From: Deltaproteobacteria bacterium
GTDB lineage: Bacteria; Desulfobacterota; Desulfarculia; Adiutricales; Adiutricaceae
Assembly: GCA_031269135.1 (NCBI GenBank)
Contig: JAISZP010000048.1
Coordinates: forward strand, 1-11,733
Direction of reading: 5' to 3'
Length of the DNA stretch: 11,733 bases
Part shown: piece after piece, positions 1-7,797 of the stretch
Layout of the letters: each line of letters begins with the position of its first letter
Numbering within the stretch: position 1 is the first letter of the stretch
The notes under the pieces: generated by a model
Database searches by the model: none
Seen by the model: the letters and a program-made list of their open reading frames with translations, nothing else
What the model was told of the DNA's origin: nothing
Translations under genes and position numbers: made by a program

Positions 1-8
1 AAAAAAAT

Positions 9-1754
9 TTACCGTCGCCAGTCGGTATAGAAATGAATGAGCCGTTGCCGGTTGGTTTGGCCGGTTTTTTTGAGCAAACCTCCCAGATGATACCTGACCG
101 TACGTTCGCGCACTTCCAGTCGAACGGCAAGCGTCTCGTTGTTTTCTCCTTCAAGCAGCCCGTCCAAAAGCTTTTCTTCACTCGCCGTCAAATCAAAGGC
201 GGCGGCAAAGGCGCGTCGTTTGGATTCGCTTTCCTGGCGCAAGGCTTCCAACCTCAACGCTTCGCTGCGTGCCGCCGCATCGCTGTGCGCCGCCGCCAAG
301 GCGGCGTCCGACTCCGCTGTTTCGGCGGCACCGGGCGCTTCCGGCAACGGAAACGACCGGTGCAAGGCGAAGAGCGAGAGCAGGCACAATCCGGCCAGAA
401 TCCAGAGCGCCGGGTATGGCGAAAGGCCGAGAGCCGGCAGCAGCCTGGAAGCCAGAAGGTTGCCGGGAACGGCGGCGAAGGCCGCCAGAAAGGGCAGGCT
501 GAGCGTCAGAGCTGGATGCCGTGATTGCTGGGCGAAACGGGAAAAGGCCATGACGCCGAAGAAAAACAGTGCCTGGTGTCCGGCGGCGCAGACGATGAAT
601 ACGCCCTGGACCAGACCGGGGGGTGAATTCGGGCGAGGCAAAAGCACAGCCGCCGTGAAACACAGCACCGCCAGGCAGAGAAACGGGCGCAACAAGCCCT
701 GGCCGTGCCGGTAAAGGAGCAGGCCGCAGAGCGGAAAGAGCGCCGCCAGACCAAGGTGCAGGTATTCCGAATACGCGCCACGCAACACCATGCGAGAGAA
801 AGACAAATAGCCGAGCATGCCGGAAACGGCGAAGCACAAGATCAGGGGCAGCAATAGGCGGAGTATCCGGCCGCCGCCGCTCGGCCTAGCGGCATCCCCG
901 AGTTCGCGAGGGCCGTCCGGCTCGGAAAAGCGCTGCGGCGCGCGCCGAACCAATTGCCAGGCCAGCACGGCGAAGGCCCAGTTGGAAAGGACGCGGGAGA
1001 CGTTCAGAAAGGGCAGAAAGCGGTTCTGTAGCGGCTCCGTCAATGTCGCTGCGCCGGAAGCGCCAGGAGCCTCCGCAATGACGGAGCCGTCCGAAAAGGA
1101 CAGCACCAGGGGCATGAGCAAGGCCCAGGCCAAACACCCCATGCCGACGCCGATGCCGAAATACAGGGACTGACCACCCTGTTCAGCGTGTCGGAAAAAC
1201 AAGCACATGACCACCGGAAGCGTTGAACCCCACAAAAACGGCTGCACTGTGTTAAGAACCTGATTGGCGGAGTATGGGACAATCAGAAAGGAAGTCAGAC
1301 AGAACAGACCGGGCAGCAGCAAAGCGGCCAGAAGGCAAGCGTGAAGCGCCCTTACGCCGCTCCCGTTCGGTTTTCGTTCAAGCCGCTTGTCCAGGGCGTC
1401 GAAAACTAGAGCGCCGACCAGCACGCCGGTCAGAAACCCAAGCAGCGATAGAGCCGTGTGTCCGGCGGGCACGCCTCGCGCCTGGAAAAAGACCCCCCCG
1501 ATATTTTGGGTGACGTAAAACAGCGCCAGCATCAGCACCGCCGCGAGATGTCGGCGGCGAGTCGTCATAAAGGCCGAAAGCGGCGCTATACTGTTTTGCT
1601 GCGTCGCCATGCTGTTTTGCTGCGTCGCCATGCTGTTTTGCTGTGTCGCAATGCTGTTTTGCTGCGTCGCAATGCTGTTTTGCTGCGTCGCCATACTGTT
1701 TTGCCGCGTCGCAATGCTGTTTTGCCGCGTCACAATGCTGTTTTGCCGCGTCAC
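9..1754 (-). CDS. Membrane-anchored LuxR-family transcriptional regulator (MFS-like N-terminus, HTH C-terminus)
   Basis: The protein has a long hydrophobic N-terminal part with roughly a dozen predicted membrane spans, beginning at HLAAVLMLALFYVTQN, followed by an Ala/Glu-rich linker and a C-terminal LuxR-type helix-turn-helix (LTASEEKLLDGLLEG, then RERTVRYHLGGLLKKTG). This architecture is known as a class of membrane-bound LuxR regulators in Desulfovibrio-like and Eggerthella-like bacteria; it probably senses something at or in the membrane and activates nearby genes, but the ligand is unknown. The reading frame is open to 1841. I chose GTG at 1752-1754 because AAAGG lies 7 nt upstream; the TTG at 1839-1841 has AAGGAG only 1 nt away. 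The GTG start makes eight heptads of type [IM][VA]T[RQ]QNS part of the protein. The start nearest to the family's usual length is ATG at 1566-1568 (519 aa, MTTRRRHL), but it has no visible Shine-Dalgarno. The HTH identity is secure; the start is not. Confidence 0.8.
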   Translation of the reverse strand: MTRQNSIVTRQNSIATRQNSMATQQNSIATQQNSIATQQNSMATQQNSMATQQNSIAPLSAFMTTRRRHLAAVLMLALFYVTQNIGGVFFQARGVPAGHTALSLLGFLTGVLVGALVFDALDKRLERKPNGSGVRALHACLLAALLLPGLFCLTSFLIVPYSANQVLNTVQPFLWGSTLPVVMCLFFRHAEQGGQSLYFGIGVGMGCLAWALLMPLVLSFSDGSVIAEAPGASGAATLTEPLQNRFLPFLNVSRVLSNWAFAVLAWQLVRRAPQRFSEPDGPRELGDAARPSGGGRILRLLLPLILCFAVSGMLGYLSFSRMVLRGAYSEYLHLGLAALFPLCGLLLYRHGQGLLRPFLCLAVLCFTAAVLLPRPNSPPGLVQGVFIVCAAGHQALFFFGVMAFSRFAQQSRHPALTLSLPFLAAFAAVPGNLLASRLLPALGLSPYPALWILAGLCLLSLFALHRSFPLPEAPGAAETAESDAALAAAHSDAAARSEALRLEALRQESESKRRAFAAAFDLTASEEKLLDGLLEGENNETLAVRLEVRERTVRYHLGGLLKKTGQTNRQRLIHFYTDWRR

Positions 1755-1755
1755 A
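1588..1755. repeat. 21-bp tandem repeat array, eight units
   Basis: Eight consecutive 21-bp units fill exactly 168 bp. Each contains the core CTGTTTTGC followed by TGCGTCGC- or CGCGTCAC-type sequence, with a few substitutions between units. On the minus strand they read in frame as heptapeptides IVTRQNS, IATRQNS, MATQQNS and so on, directly before the first membrane span of the LuxR-like regulator. Because 21 is a multiple of 3, unit gain or loss keeps the frame open. The period is also two DNA helical turns, so a role as a DNA-binding array is equally possible. Confidence 0.95.
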
Positions 1756-1900
1756 ATATGGCCTTTGGGGAGAATTTTCCTGGCGACGACAATGCCGCGT
1801 CTGGTTTTGCCATTACCATGCTTTGCATACGGGAAACGCAAACTCCTTGGCGATATGGTTAATGGGGACGATTTTCAGCCGTCATTCTACGACTCCGCCG

Positions 1901-1930
1901 TAGTTCAACATAGTTCAACATAGTTCAACC
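1901..1930. repeat. Three tandem 10-bp repeats (TAGTTCAACA)
   Basis: TAGTTCAACA occurs three times head to tail, the last copy ending in C instead of A. It lies about 60-90 bp upstream of the open frame leading into the LuxR-like gene, on the side where that gene's promoter should be. A 10-bp period places each copy on the same DNA face, so an operator or a bent region is possible; there is no direct evidence for either. Confidence 0.85.
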
Positions 1931-1995
1931 TCACACACGGAGCTACTGCCGAGAGCGCCTCACGCCTAATCGTAGAAGCGTTTGAATAACTATAC

Positions 1996-2051
1996 GTCGC
2001 CTGAGGAAGGCGCCGCCCCGAAGTCATGAAATGCTGCACCATATATCACGG
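1996..2051. repeat. 56-bp dispersed direct repeat, copy 1
   Basis: This segment matches 2827-2882 at 49 of 56 positions by eye, without gaps, including a 28-bp identical core that runs from AAGGCGCCGCCCCG to CATGAAATGC. It contains the palindrome GGCGCC. Both copies are in the same orientation, 831 bp apart, in gene-free DNA. It is not a repeat family I recognise. Confidence 0.85.
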
Positions 2052-2093
2052 TAGTAATGGGAAAGATAGCAGAGTTTTAAGGAAAAGGGAACT

Positions 2094-2207
2094 GGCGCAA
2101 AACTGGCATTTTGCTTTTTTCGGCAATTTTTGCGAAAAAAATCGCCATGGCCGGTCGGGATAGAAATGAAAGAGCCGTTGCCGGTCGGCGTTGAACAGTT
2201 TTGCGCC
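2094..2207. repeat. 114-bp segment bounded by perfect 12-bp inverted repeats
   Basis: GGCGCAAAACTG at 2094-2105 is the exact reverse complement of CAGTTTTGCGCC at 2196-2207. The interior contains the LuxR 3'-end duplicate at 2154-2188. No flanking target-site duplication is obvious. It could be a very short non-autonomous element, or a long-loop stem formed by chance in repeat-rich DNA. Confidence 0.5.
2154..2188 (-). pseudogene. Duplicated remnant of a LuxR-type C-terminus
   Basis: These 35 bp match positions 21-55, the 3' end of the LuxR-like gene, at 32 of 35 positions. On the minus strand the frame reads DRQRLFHFYPD, compared with NRQRLIHFYTD in the intact gene. Upstream of it the resemblance to an HTH fades quickly. 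It is therefore either a short local duplication of the gene end or the last trace of a second LuxR-type gene. Confidence 0.55.
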
Positions 2208-2826
2208 ACACCCAAACAGTGGATTGAAAAAACTGCCGCCATCGGCGTTATTTCCAAGGCCGGCTTTACTGGCTGCACAGTCACGGCGGCACAGTTACGG
2301 CGGCGCCTACGCCCACAAGATAGCCCTTGAGTTCGCAGGCGCCTAAAAGAAATTTCTGTTTTGACGGGTATTAAAAGAGAGATAAAAGGTAGGCTTAAAC
2401 TGGGGATTTTTCGGCGATGCGCGAGTCGGAAGAGAAAAAATATAGAAAAAACGTAAACTTACAAATGCCGACGGCTGCCGACACTAAAAGCTTAATCGCA
2501 GTGGAAGCTTATAGCGAACCACCCTCAGGCAAGCTCTTGAGCCTCCCCCTGAGAACAACGCTCGGAGACATTTTTAGCGATTAGCCGTTTTGGCTATTCG
2601 CCGTTTTGCGATTCACAGACCCCAGCCGGTCCCTCCTCGCAAAGGCCTGTTCCTTGGCCGATTTAAATGCGGCGCTGCACCGCAAAGCAAGCTCTTGCGG
2701 CTTTCCGGCGCGCCGAAGAGGTAAAATGACGAGAGCAATGAAATGAAAAGGCCATGAAAATGACAAGCGCTATGAAAACAACAAGGCAATGAAAACAACA
2801 AGACAAGCGACAAGACGACCATACAT

Positions 2827-2882
2827 GTCGCCTGCGCAAGGCGCCGCCCCGAAGTCATGAAATGCGACGCCGTATTTCACGG
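2827..2882. repeat. 56-bp dispersed direct repeat, copy 2
   Basis: This is the second copy of the repeat at 1996-2051, in the same orientation. Differences cluster near the left end and in the last 20 bp. It ends in TATTTCACGG, compared with TATATCACGG in the other copy. Confidence 0.85.
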
Positions 2883-2927
2883 CAAACATCAATATCAGGC
2901 GAGGCGTCAACATCAGGCGAAATGTCT

Positions 2928-2969
2928 ATATCAATCGCCCAACATCAATCGCCCGACATCAATCGCCGA
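2928..2969. repeat. Three tandem 14-bp repeats (ATCAATCGCC core)
   Basis: Three near-identical 14-bp units sharing ATCAATCGCC lie head to tail. Two related AACATCAGGCGA-type segments sit just to the left (2885-2920), suggesting an older and longer array that has decayed. Confidence 0.7.
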
Positions 2970-3164
2970 AAAAACTGAGGCGTCGTTTTCGGCTCGCCCT
3001 AAACAATAGTTGGTCTTCTTTTCCGTCAAGAATAGGTCTATCGGAAAAAGAAACGCCCGTATGTCCATGGACTTCTTAAAAGAATCCATAACCGGTCAAA
3101 CAACGACGTCTTGACGGGCGACGGCGTCTTGACGAGCCGCAAACCGATTGGGGGTAGAGAGGCT

Positions 3165-3689
3165 CTAAAGTTGACTATAATTGCGCTGATTCAAAAAATT
3201 CCACATGGCGTTGGCGGCCGAGTGGATTGAGAAGACAGTCAGGCGGCAGTCGACGCTCCTTCTGACCCCCAAAGGAAGTTCGCTCACATCGCAGAAGGGT
3301 TTGCCCTCGTTCAGATACTTCACTTTATGCCAATGCGGGTACCCGGCCTCGGGAGAATCGCCGCTCAATTCCGAATGAAACTCGTACGGACCGGTGACCT
3401 CGGCCAAATAGATCTTATTGTCGTGAGGCACCAAGATGACGTCGCCTTGGGCAATCTTGTTGACGAATCTGTCAAGGATGCCGGCGGCTACCGGCAGTTC
3501 GCTTTTTTGATCTCCTTTATAGTGATCGTAAGTGTTGATTAGTCTCTTAGTTAGTTCCATGCGTTCAAGACAGCCGCCCAGGTCTCCGACCGCCGGCCAA
3601 CCAATGGCTACAATCCCCTCATTGAGAAAGGCGTCAAGTCTATCGGTAAAATTTGGTTCAGGGCGTATCACCCAAATATTCTGCGTCAT
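3165..3689 (-). CDS. Stand-alone Mrr-N-terminal-like (PUA/EVE-like) domain protein
   Basis: This 174-residue soluble protein starts MTQNIWVIRPEPN and has FLNEGIVAIGWPAVGDL at about residues 21-37, DRFVNKIAQGDVILVP followed by IYLAEVTGPYEFH in the middle, YPHWHKVKYL, and a final RLTVFSI. The order 'W-x-V-R-P ... VAIGW ... GD-x-x-L-x-P ... A-E-V-T-G ... LTVF' resembles, from memory, the domain placed before the nuclease in Mrr-type restriction proteins, a PUA/EVE-like fold thought to recognise modified bases. No nuclease domain follows and the frame ends in TAG, so it is either a single-domain reader or the surviving half of a restriction protein. ATG at 3687-3689 is preceded by GAGG four bases upstream. 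It stands alone, with gene-free DNA on both sides. Homology is moderately sure; function is inferred. Confidence 0.6.
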   Translation of the reverse strand: MTQNIWVIRPEPNFTDRLDAFLNEGIVAIGWPAVGDLGGCLERMELTKRLINTYDHYKGDQKSELPVAAGILDRFVNKIAQGDVILVPHDNKIYLAEVTGPYEFHSELSGDSPEAGYPHWHKVKYLNEGKPFCDVSELPLGVRRSVDCRLTVFSIHSAANAMWNFLNQRNYSQL

Positions 3690-4403
3690 AAAACCTCATC
3701 AAAGACCTAACGTTCCGAAGTCGATTATTTTCAACCCAGTTATCCCCTAAGTACGGGTATGAACTGAAATCGCACCTTAGTGGTGAAATCGAACGACTAC
3801 AATAGGTCATTAGTGTGGATAATTAATTGACAAAAAATCTACACATTTCGCCAAATTTATTGAACTAAAAATAAAAGTTTTCCGGCTATGCAATTGGGAT
3901 CTCTAGACATTTGCCGAAGGATATCTTGTTAAAGACACAATGCTTTAATGTCGTCAATTAGTGTTTTAGTTTCAATTCAGCGGCAGCTTTTAGTTCCGCT
4001 ATAAAACTAAATTTCAGGCTTTCCAAGTGGTCCAAACGCACAGGTCTAATTTGTTCAACACCTCTTGGCGGGCGCTATAAATATTAGACCGGACTCGACA
4101 ATCATCAAATATCTAAAACGTACCGCATTAAACTCTCTTGGAATTTTACTTAAAGATTAGATGGCACAAAAGAAACTAGAATCCTAACAGTAGGAAAAGA
4201 TAGCACAAATAGACTTAACTGTCAACACTTAATGAACATTCGATCTTTCGGTTTTTTCTTGTTTCATTTTGAAATGATCATAAATCTATAAATATTTGTA
4301 ATCGCTGTTTGAGTTAATTTGCAGGTTTTATTTGATTTTTATTAGTGATCATTTATACTAATCAATTTAAAAAAATTATATTTCATCACTTTTAAACTCA
4401 AAT
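3690..4403. other. AT-rich intergenic region, no gene seen
   Basis: No plausible gene is present on either strand. Composition is visibly more AT-rich than the flanking genes. The left part should carry the promoter of the minus-strand Mrr-like gene, but I cannot pick one. An 8-bp inverted repeat, GGTCTAAT at 4043-4050 and ATTAGACC at 4083-4090, and two related segments, AGATGGCACAAAAGAAACT and AGATAGCACAAATAGACTT (near 4159 and 4198), are the only structures noticed. Confidence 0.6.
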
Positions 4404-4446
4404 AAAAAGAGCCGACCATCGCTCCATTTCTGGAGCTGGTCGGCTC
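4404..4446 (-). terminator. Intrinsic terminator of the groE operon
   Basis: On the minus strand, 35 bases after the groEL stop codon, a hairpin forms from GAGCCGACCA and TGGTCGGCTC with an inner GCTCCA/TGGAGC stem around a four-base loop. It is followed directly by a run of five T. Strength and placement fit a Rho-independent terminator for groES-groEL. Confidence 0.92.
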
Positions 4447-4481
4447 AATCGTCAATACTTATAAATTAAGCGAACTTAAGC

Positions 4482-6209
<1,728 letters not shown>

Positions 6210-6214
6210 TCATC

Positions 6215-6238
6215 GGCTCCTAAGAGCCTTGAAAGGCT
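6215..6238 (-). promoter_or_regulatory. Mutually exclusive small hairpins between groES and groEL
   Basis: Two short stems overlap here: GGCTC/GAGCC (6215-6228) and AGCCTT/AAGGCT (6225-6238). Because they share the AGCC bases only one can form at a time. Such structures between groES and groEL can affect mRNA processing or the relative output of the two genes; here that is only inference. Confidence 0.35.
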
Positions 6239-6259
6239 TGACCGAAGAAAGACTGCAAA

Positions 6260-6547
6260 CTACTCGATGACGCCAAAGATGTCGTCCTCGCGAAGTATCA
6301 GGTATTCTTGGCCGTCGAGTTTGATCTCGGTGCCTGCATACTTGCCGAATAGGACGGTTTCACCAGGCTTGACGCTAGGGGTGATCTTCTTCCCGTCTTC
6401 AAGAACTTTACCTGTGCCAACGCTGACGACTTTGCCTTGTTGGGGTTTTTCCTTGGCCGTATCCGGTATGATGATCCCACCCTTGGTTTTTTCCTCTTCC
6501 TCAAGGCGTTTTACCAGAATTCGATCCGACAAAGGACGTACGTTCAT
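6260..6547 (-). CDS. groES: Co-chaperonin GroES (Hsp10)
   Basis: GroES is the heptameric lid of the GroEL chamber. The 95-residue protein starts [20 protein letters not shown] and has the mobile loop [21 protein letters not shown] that contacts GroEL, followed by [15 protein letters not shown] and the final [15 protein letters not shown], all typical. I start it at ATG 6545-6547 because AAGGAG lies 7 nt upstream and the family begins here, although the frame is open to 6679. It is the first gene of the operon, 134 bp before groEL, behind a leader of about 215 nt that carries a CIRCE-like operator. Confidence 0.98.
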   Translation of the reverse strand: MNVRPLSDRILVKRLEEEEKTKGGIIIPDTAKEKPQQGKVVSVGTGKVLEDGKKITPSVKPGETVLFGKYAGTEIKLDGQEYLILREDDIFGVIE

Positions 6548-6691
6548 TGCATTACTCCTTTTTAGTAACACGTAGTGATGGCCTGCTTCCAAGAGCCGGC
6601 GGTTATTAACCTTACTGCGACATGAAGCCGCAGGGTTTAGAAATGCCGCAATACCCATTGCAACCAAACGAATAAACAATGCGTAAGGTTT

Positions 6692-6708
6692 TTAGGGCAG
6701 CGCCCTAA
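6692..6708. promoter_or_regulatory. Stem-loop in the groES leader
   Basis: TTAGGGC and GCCCTAA form a 7-bp stem around a three-base loop inside the untranslated leader of groES. An adjoining GGGC (6711-6714) offers an alternative pairing with GCCC. No T-run follows on the transcribed strand, so it is not a normal terminator; it may stabilise the leader RNA. Confidence 0.45.
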
Positions 6709-6734
6709 AAGGGCTTTCGACTATTTTTTGAAAA

Positions 6735-6761
6735 TTAGCAGTCTCACACCCAGTCTGCTAA
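6735..6761. promoter_or_regulatory. CIRCE-like operator (HrcA binding site)
   Basis: The element is TTAGCAGTC, nine bases, then GTCTGCTAA. The established CIRCE consensus is TTAGCACTC, nine bases, GAGTGCTAA; the 9-9-9 spacing and the outer six bases of each arm are perfect while the inner three differ. It lies immediately downstream of the predicted -10 box of the groE promoter, exactly where HrcA repressor is known to act in many bacteria. HrcA itself is not in this window. Confidence 0.8.
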
Positions 6762-6769
6762 CAGATGTA

Positions 6770-6797
6770 AATATAAACATTTAAAGATTGATGTCAA
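6770..6797 (-). promoter_or_regulatory. Sigma70-type promoter of groES-groEL
   Basis: On the minus strand a perfect -35 box TTGACA (6797-6792) is followed after 16 bp by TATATT (6775-6770), five of six matches to the -10 consensus. Transcription would start near 6763, at the edge of the CIRCE-like operator. No sigma32-type box is evident. Confidence 0.75.
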
Positions 6798-7266
6798 GTC
6801 CCTTTTTAAATCGCCGTCAAAAAAAATTTTTTCCACCAAATATGGCGAACTATGAAATTTTGACCGCAATATCAAGTGGCGCCGCCATATTCGCCTGGGC
6901 GGAGATGGTCAAGGAGCGGCGGCGAGAAGATAAGGTTGTAGGCAAAAAGGGGGCATCGACGACAAAGAGTCGTCAACAGAAACCGTCATTAGGGTGTGGT
7001 TTTCCAACCCTCACCCCCGGCTCATGAATCAAAAAAATAATTTTTCTGATTCACGGTAAAGAGTCATAGACGGAAAAATGTCGGAGAAGGAAAGGGGCAG
7101 GGACGGAAAGCGTCAGGGAAAAAAGAGTCAGGGGCGATAAGAGTCGTCTTCAGGGTTGGGCTGCAAGGTCTTGGCCTTCTTCGATATCAAGAGCTATTAA
7201 ACGACAAGATCCATCAAACGACATGATCTATTAAACTGCTTAATCTATCGCCGCCAATATGAAGCA
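6798..7266. other. Intergenic region between the groE promoter and the YhcG-like gene
   Basis: No convincing gene was found. A 60-codon plus-strand frame from ATG 6842 (MANYEILTAISSGAAIF) has no ribosome binding site and ends in low-complexity residues. A stem of TGAATCA (7025-7031) and TGATTCA (7047-7053) encloses an A-run and a T-run. AAGAGTC-type motifs recur at about 6965, 7060, 7115 and 7139. Three degenerate 18-bp units, with ATTAAACGACAAGATC or similar, lie at 7194-7247 directly before the nuclease gene. Confidence 0.55.
7194..7247. repeat. Three degenerate 18-bp tandem repeats before the YhcG-like gene
   Basis: Units at 7194-7211, 7212-7229 and 7230-7247 share an AT(T/C)AAAC...GATC-type pattern; the first two are most alike. 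They abut the codons that still resemble the DUF1016 N-terminus, so they probably mark where the original 5' end of that gene was lost. Confidence 0.5.
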
Positions 7267-7797
7267 ATGAAAAAAGTCGACACCGAACTCATTGGCCTTT
7301 ATTGGGAAATAGGCGATGAAATTGACCGCCAACAGCGCGAAAAGGGTTGGGGCAAGTCCATTGTTGAAATTTTGTCGAAAGAACTTCAAAAAGAGTTCCC
7401 CGGCGTTCAGGGTTTTTCTACCCGTAATCTTTGGCGTATGAGAAATTTCTACAATGAATGCTCGAAGTTCGCAATTCTGCCGCCAACGGCGGCAGAAATT
7501 CAGAAGCCAATTCTGCCGCCATCGGTGGCAGAAATAAGCTGGACGAAAATCTGCGCCATCATGGAAAAGTGCAAAGACGCGTCCGAGCGGGAGTTCTACA
7601 TTAAAATGACCAAACGCTACGGCTGGACAAAGGACGTATTGATAAACAATATCGAGAATCGGACATTTGAGAAATTCCTGCTCAACCAGACCAATTTTGA
7701 TGAAACTGTTCCCAAAAAATATCGTGTTCAAGCAAAGCTCGCCGTCAAGGACGATTACAATTTCGATTTTTTTAGAAATGGGCGTGGATTACAGTGA
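7267..7797 (+). CDS. DUF1016/YhcG-family protein, N-terminal fragment (frameshifted)
   Basis: This frame carries the DUF1016 N-terminal domain: ELIGLYWEIGDEIDRQQRE, GWGKSIVEILSKELQKEFP, GFSTRNLWRMRNFY, then KMTKRYGWTKDVLINNIENR and FDETVPKKYRVQAKLAVKDD. In this family a PD-(D/E)XK nuclease domain follows; the function is DNA processing or defence but is poorly defined. Here the frame runs out at TGA 7795-7797 after NGRGLQ because of an extra T in the T7 run at 7767-7773. The in-frame codons just before ATG 7267 read YRRQYEA, which also fits the family, yet no start codon lies between them and the stop at 7198, so the 5' end looks lost. A 12-residue internal repeat (ILPPTAAEIQKP, ILPPSVAEISWT) is at residues 70-93. 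It is likely a decaying gene, but slippage at T7 is possible. Confidence 0.75.
   Translation: MKKVDTELIGLYWEIGDEIDRQQREKGWGKSIVEILSKELQKEFPGVQGFSTRNLWRMRNFYNECSKFAILPPTAAEIQKPILPPSVAEISWTKICAIMEKCKDASEREFYIKMTKRYGWTKDVLINNIENRTFEKFLLNQTNFDETVPKKYRVQAKLAVKDDYNFDFFRNGRGLQ
7475..7533. repeat. Two palindromes within a 36-bp tandem duplication inside the YhcG-like gene
   Basis: TTCTGCCGCC and GGCGGCAGAA form a perfect 10-bp stem around AAC at 7475-7497. The same palindrome, with one changed base in the right arm and ATC as loop, recurs at 7511-7533, exactly 36 bp later. The duplication is in frame (12 codons, 7474-7509 and 7510-7545). The shape resembles a REP-type palindrome embedded in coding sequence. 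Confidence 0.85.

Larger units (their letters stand above)
1755..3164. other. Repeat-rich intergenic region without a convincing gene
   Basis: I find no open frame here with a credible start, length and protein character. The stretch holds three 10-bp repeats (1901-1930), two copies of a 56-bp repeat, a 12-bp inverted repeat around a scrap of LuxR 3' sequence, two copies of GCAAGCTCTTG (2529-2539 and 2687-2697), A-rich degenerate repeats of AATGAAAACAACAAG type (about 2740-2815), three 14-bp units with ATCAATCGCC (2928-2969) and two CGTCTTGACG-type repeats near 3107-3136. It looks like decayed sequence expanded by local duplication. Confidence 0.7.

Noticed and set aside
33..1513. Several plus-strand open frames, and other minus-strand frames, within the LuxR-like gene
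   Set aside because: They overlap a well-supported gene in high-GC sequence, have arginine- and proline-rich low-complexity translations and no recognisable domain.
1609..1923. Plus-strand frame with MLFCCVA repeats, resembling a Cys-rich repeat peptide
   Set aside because: It is the other-strand reading of the 21-bp array, which is open in several frames because its unit contains no stops; the LuxR frame explains it better.
2613..2858. Minus-strand frame with a hydrophobic stretch that could look like a small membrane protein
   Set aside because: The sequence comes from degenerate AATGAAAACAACAAG-type repeats and the start lacks a ribosome binding site.
2885..2985. Repeated ATCAATCGCC units as a CRISPR array
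   Set aside because: The period is only about 14 bp with no unique spacers; this is a simple degenerate tandem repeat.
4043..4090. Inverted repeat GGTCTAAT/ATTAGACC as a possible CRISPR or attachment remnant
   Set aside because: Only 8 bp, a single pair, with no repeated spacer pattern and no integrase nearby.
3690..4403. Possible structured RNA or tRNA gene in the AT-rich region
   Set aside because: I looked for cloverleaf arms and TTC-type T-loop sequence and found none; there are no strong stems apart from the groE terminator.
6788..7027. 79-codon plus-strand frame between groE and the nuclease
   Set aside because: It starts inside the groE promoter, has no ribosome binding site, and its translation is basic and low-complexity without resemblance to a known family.
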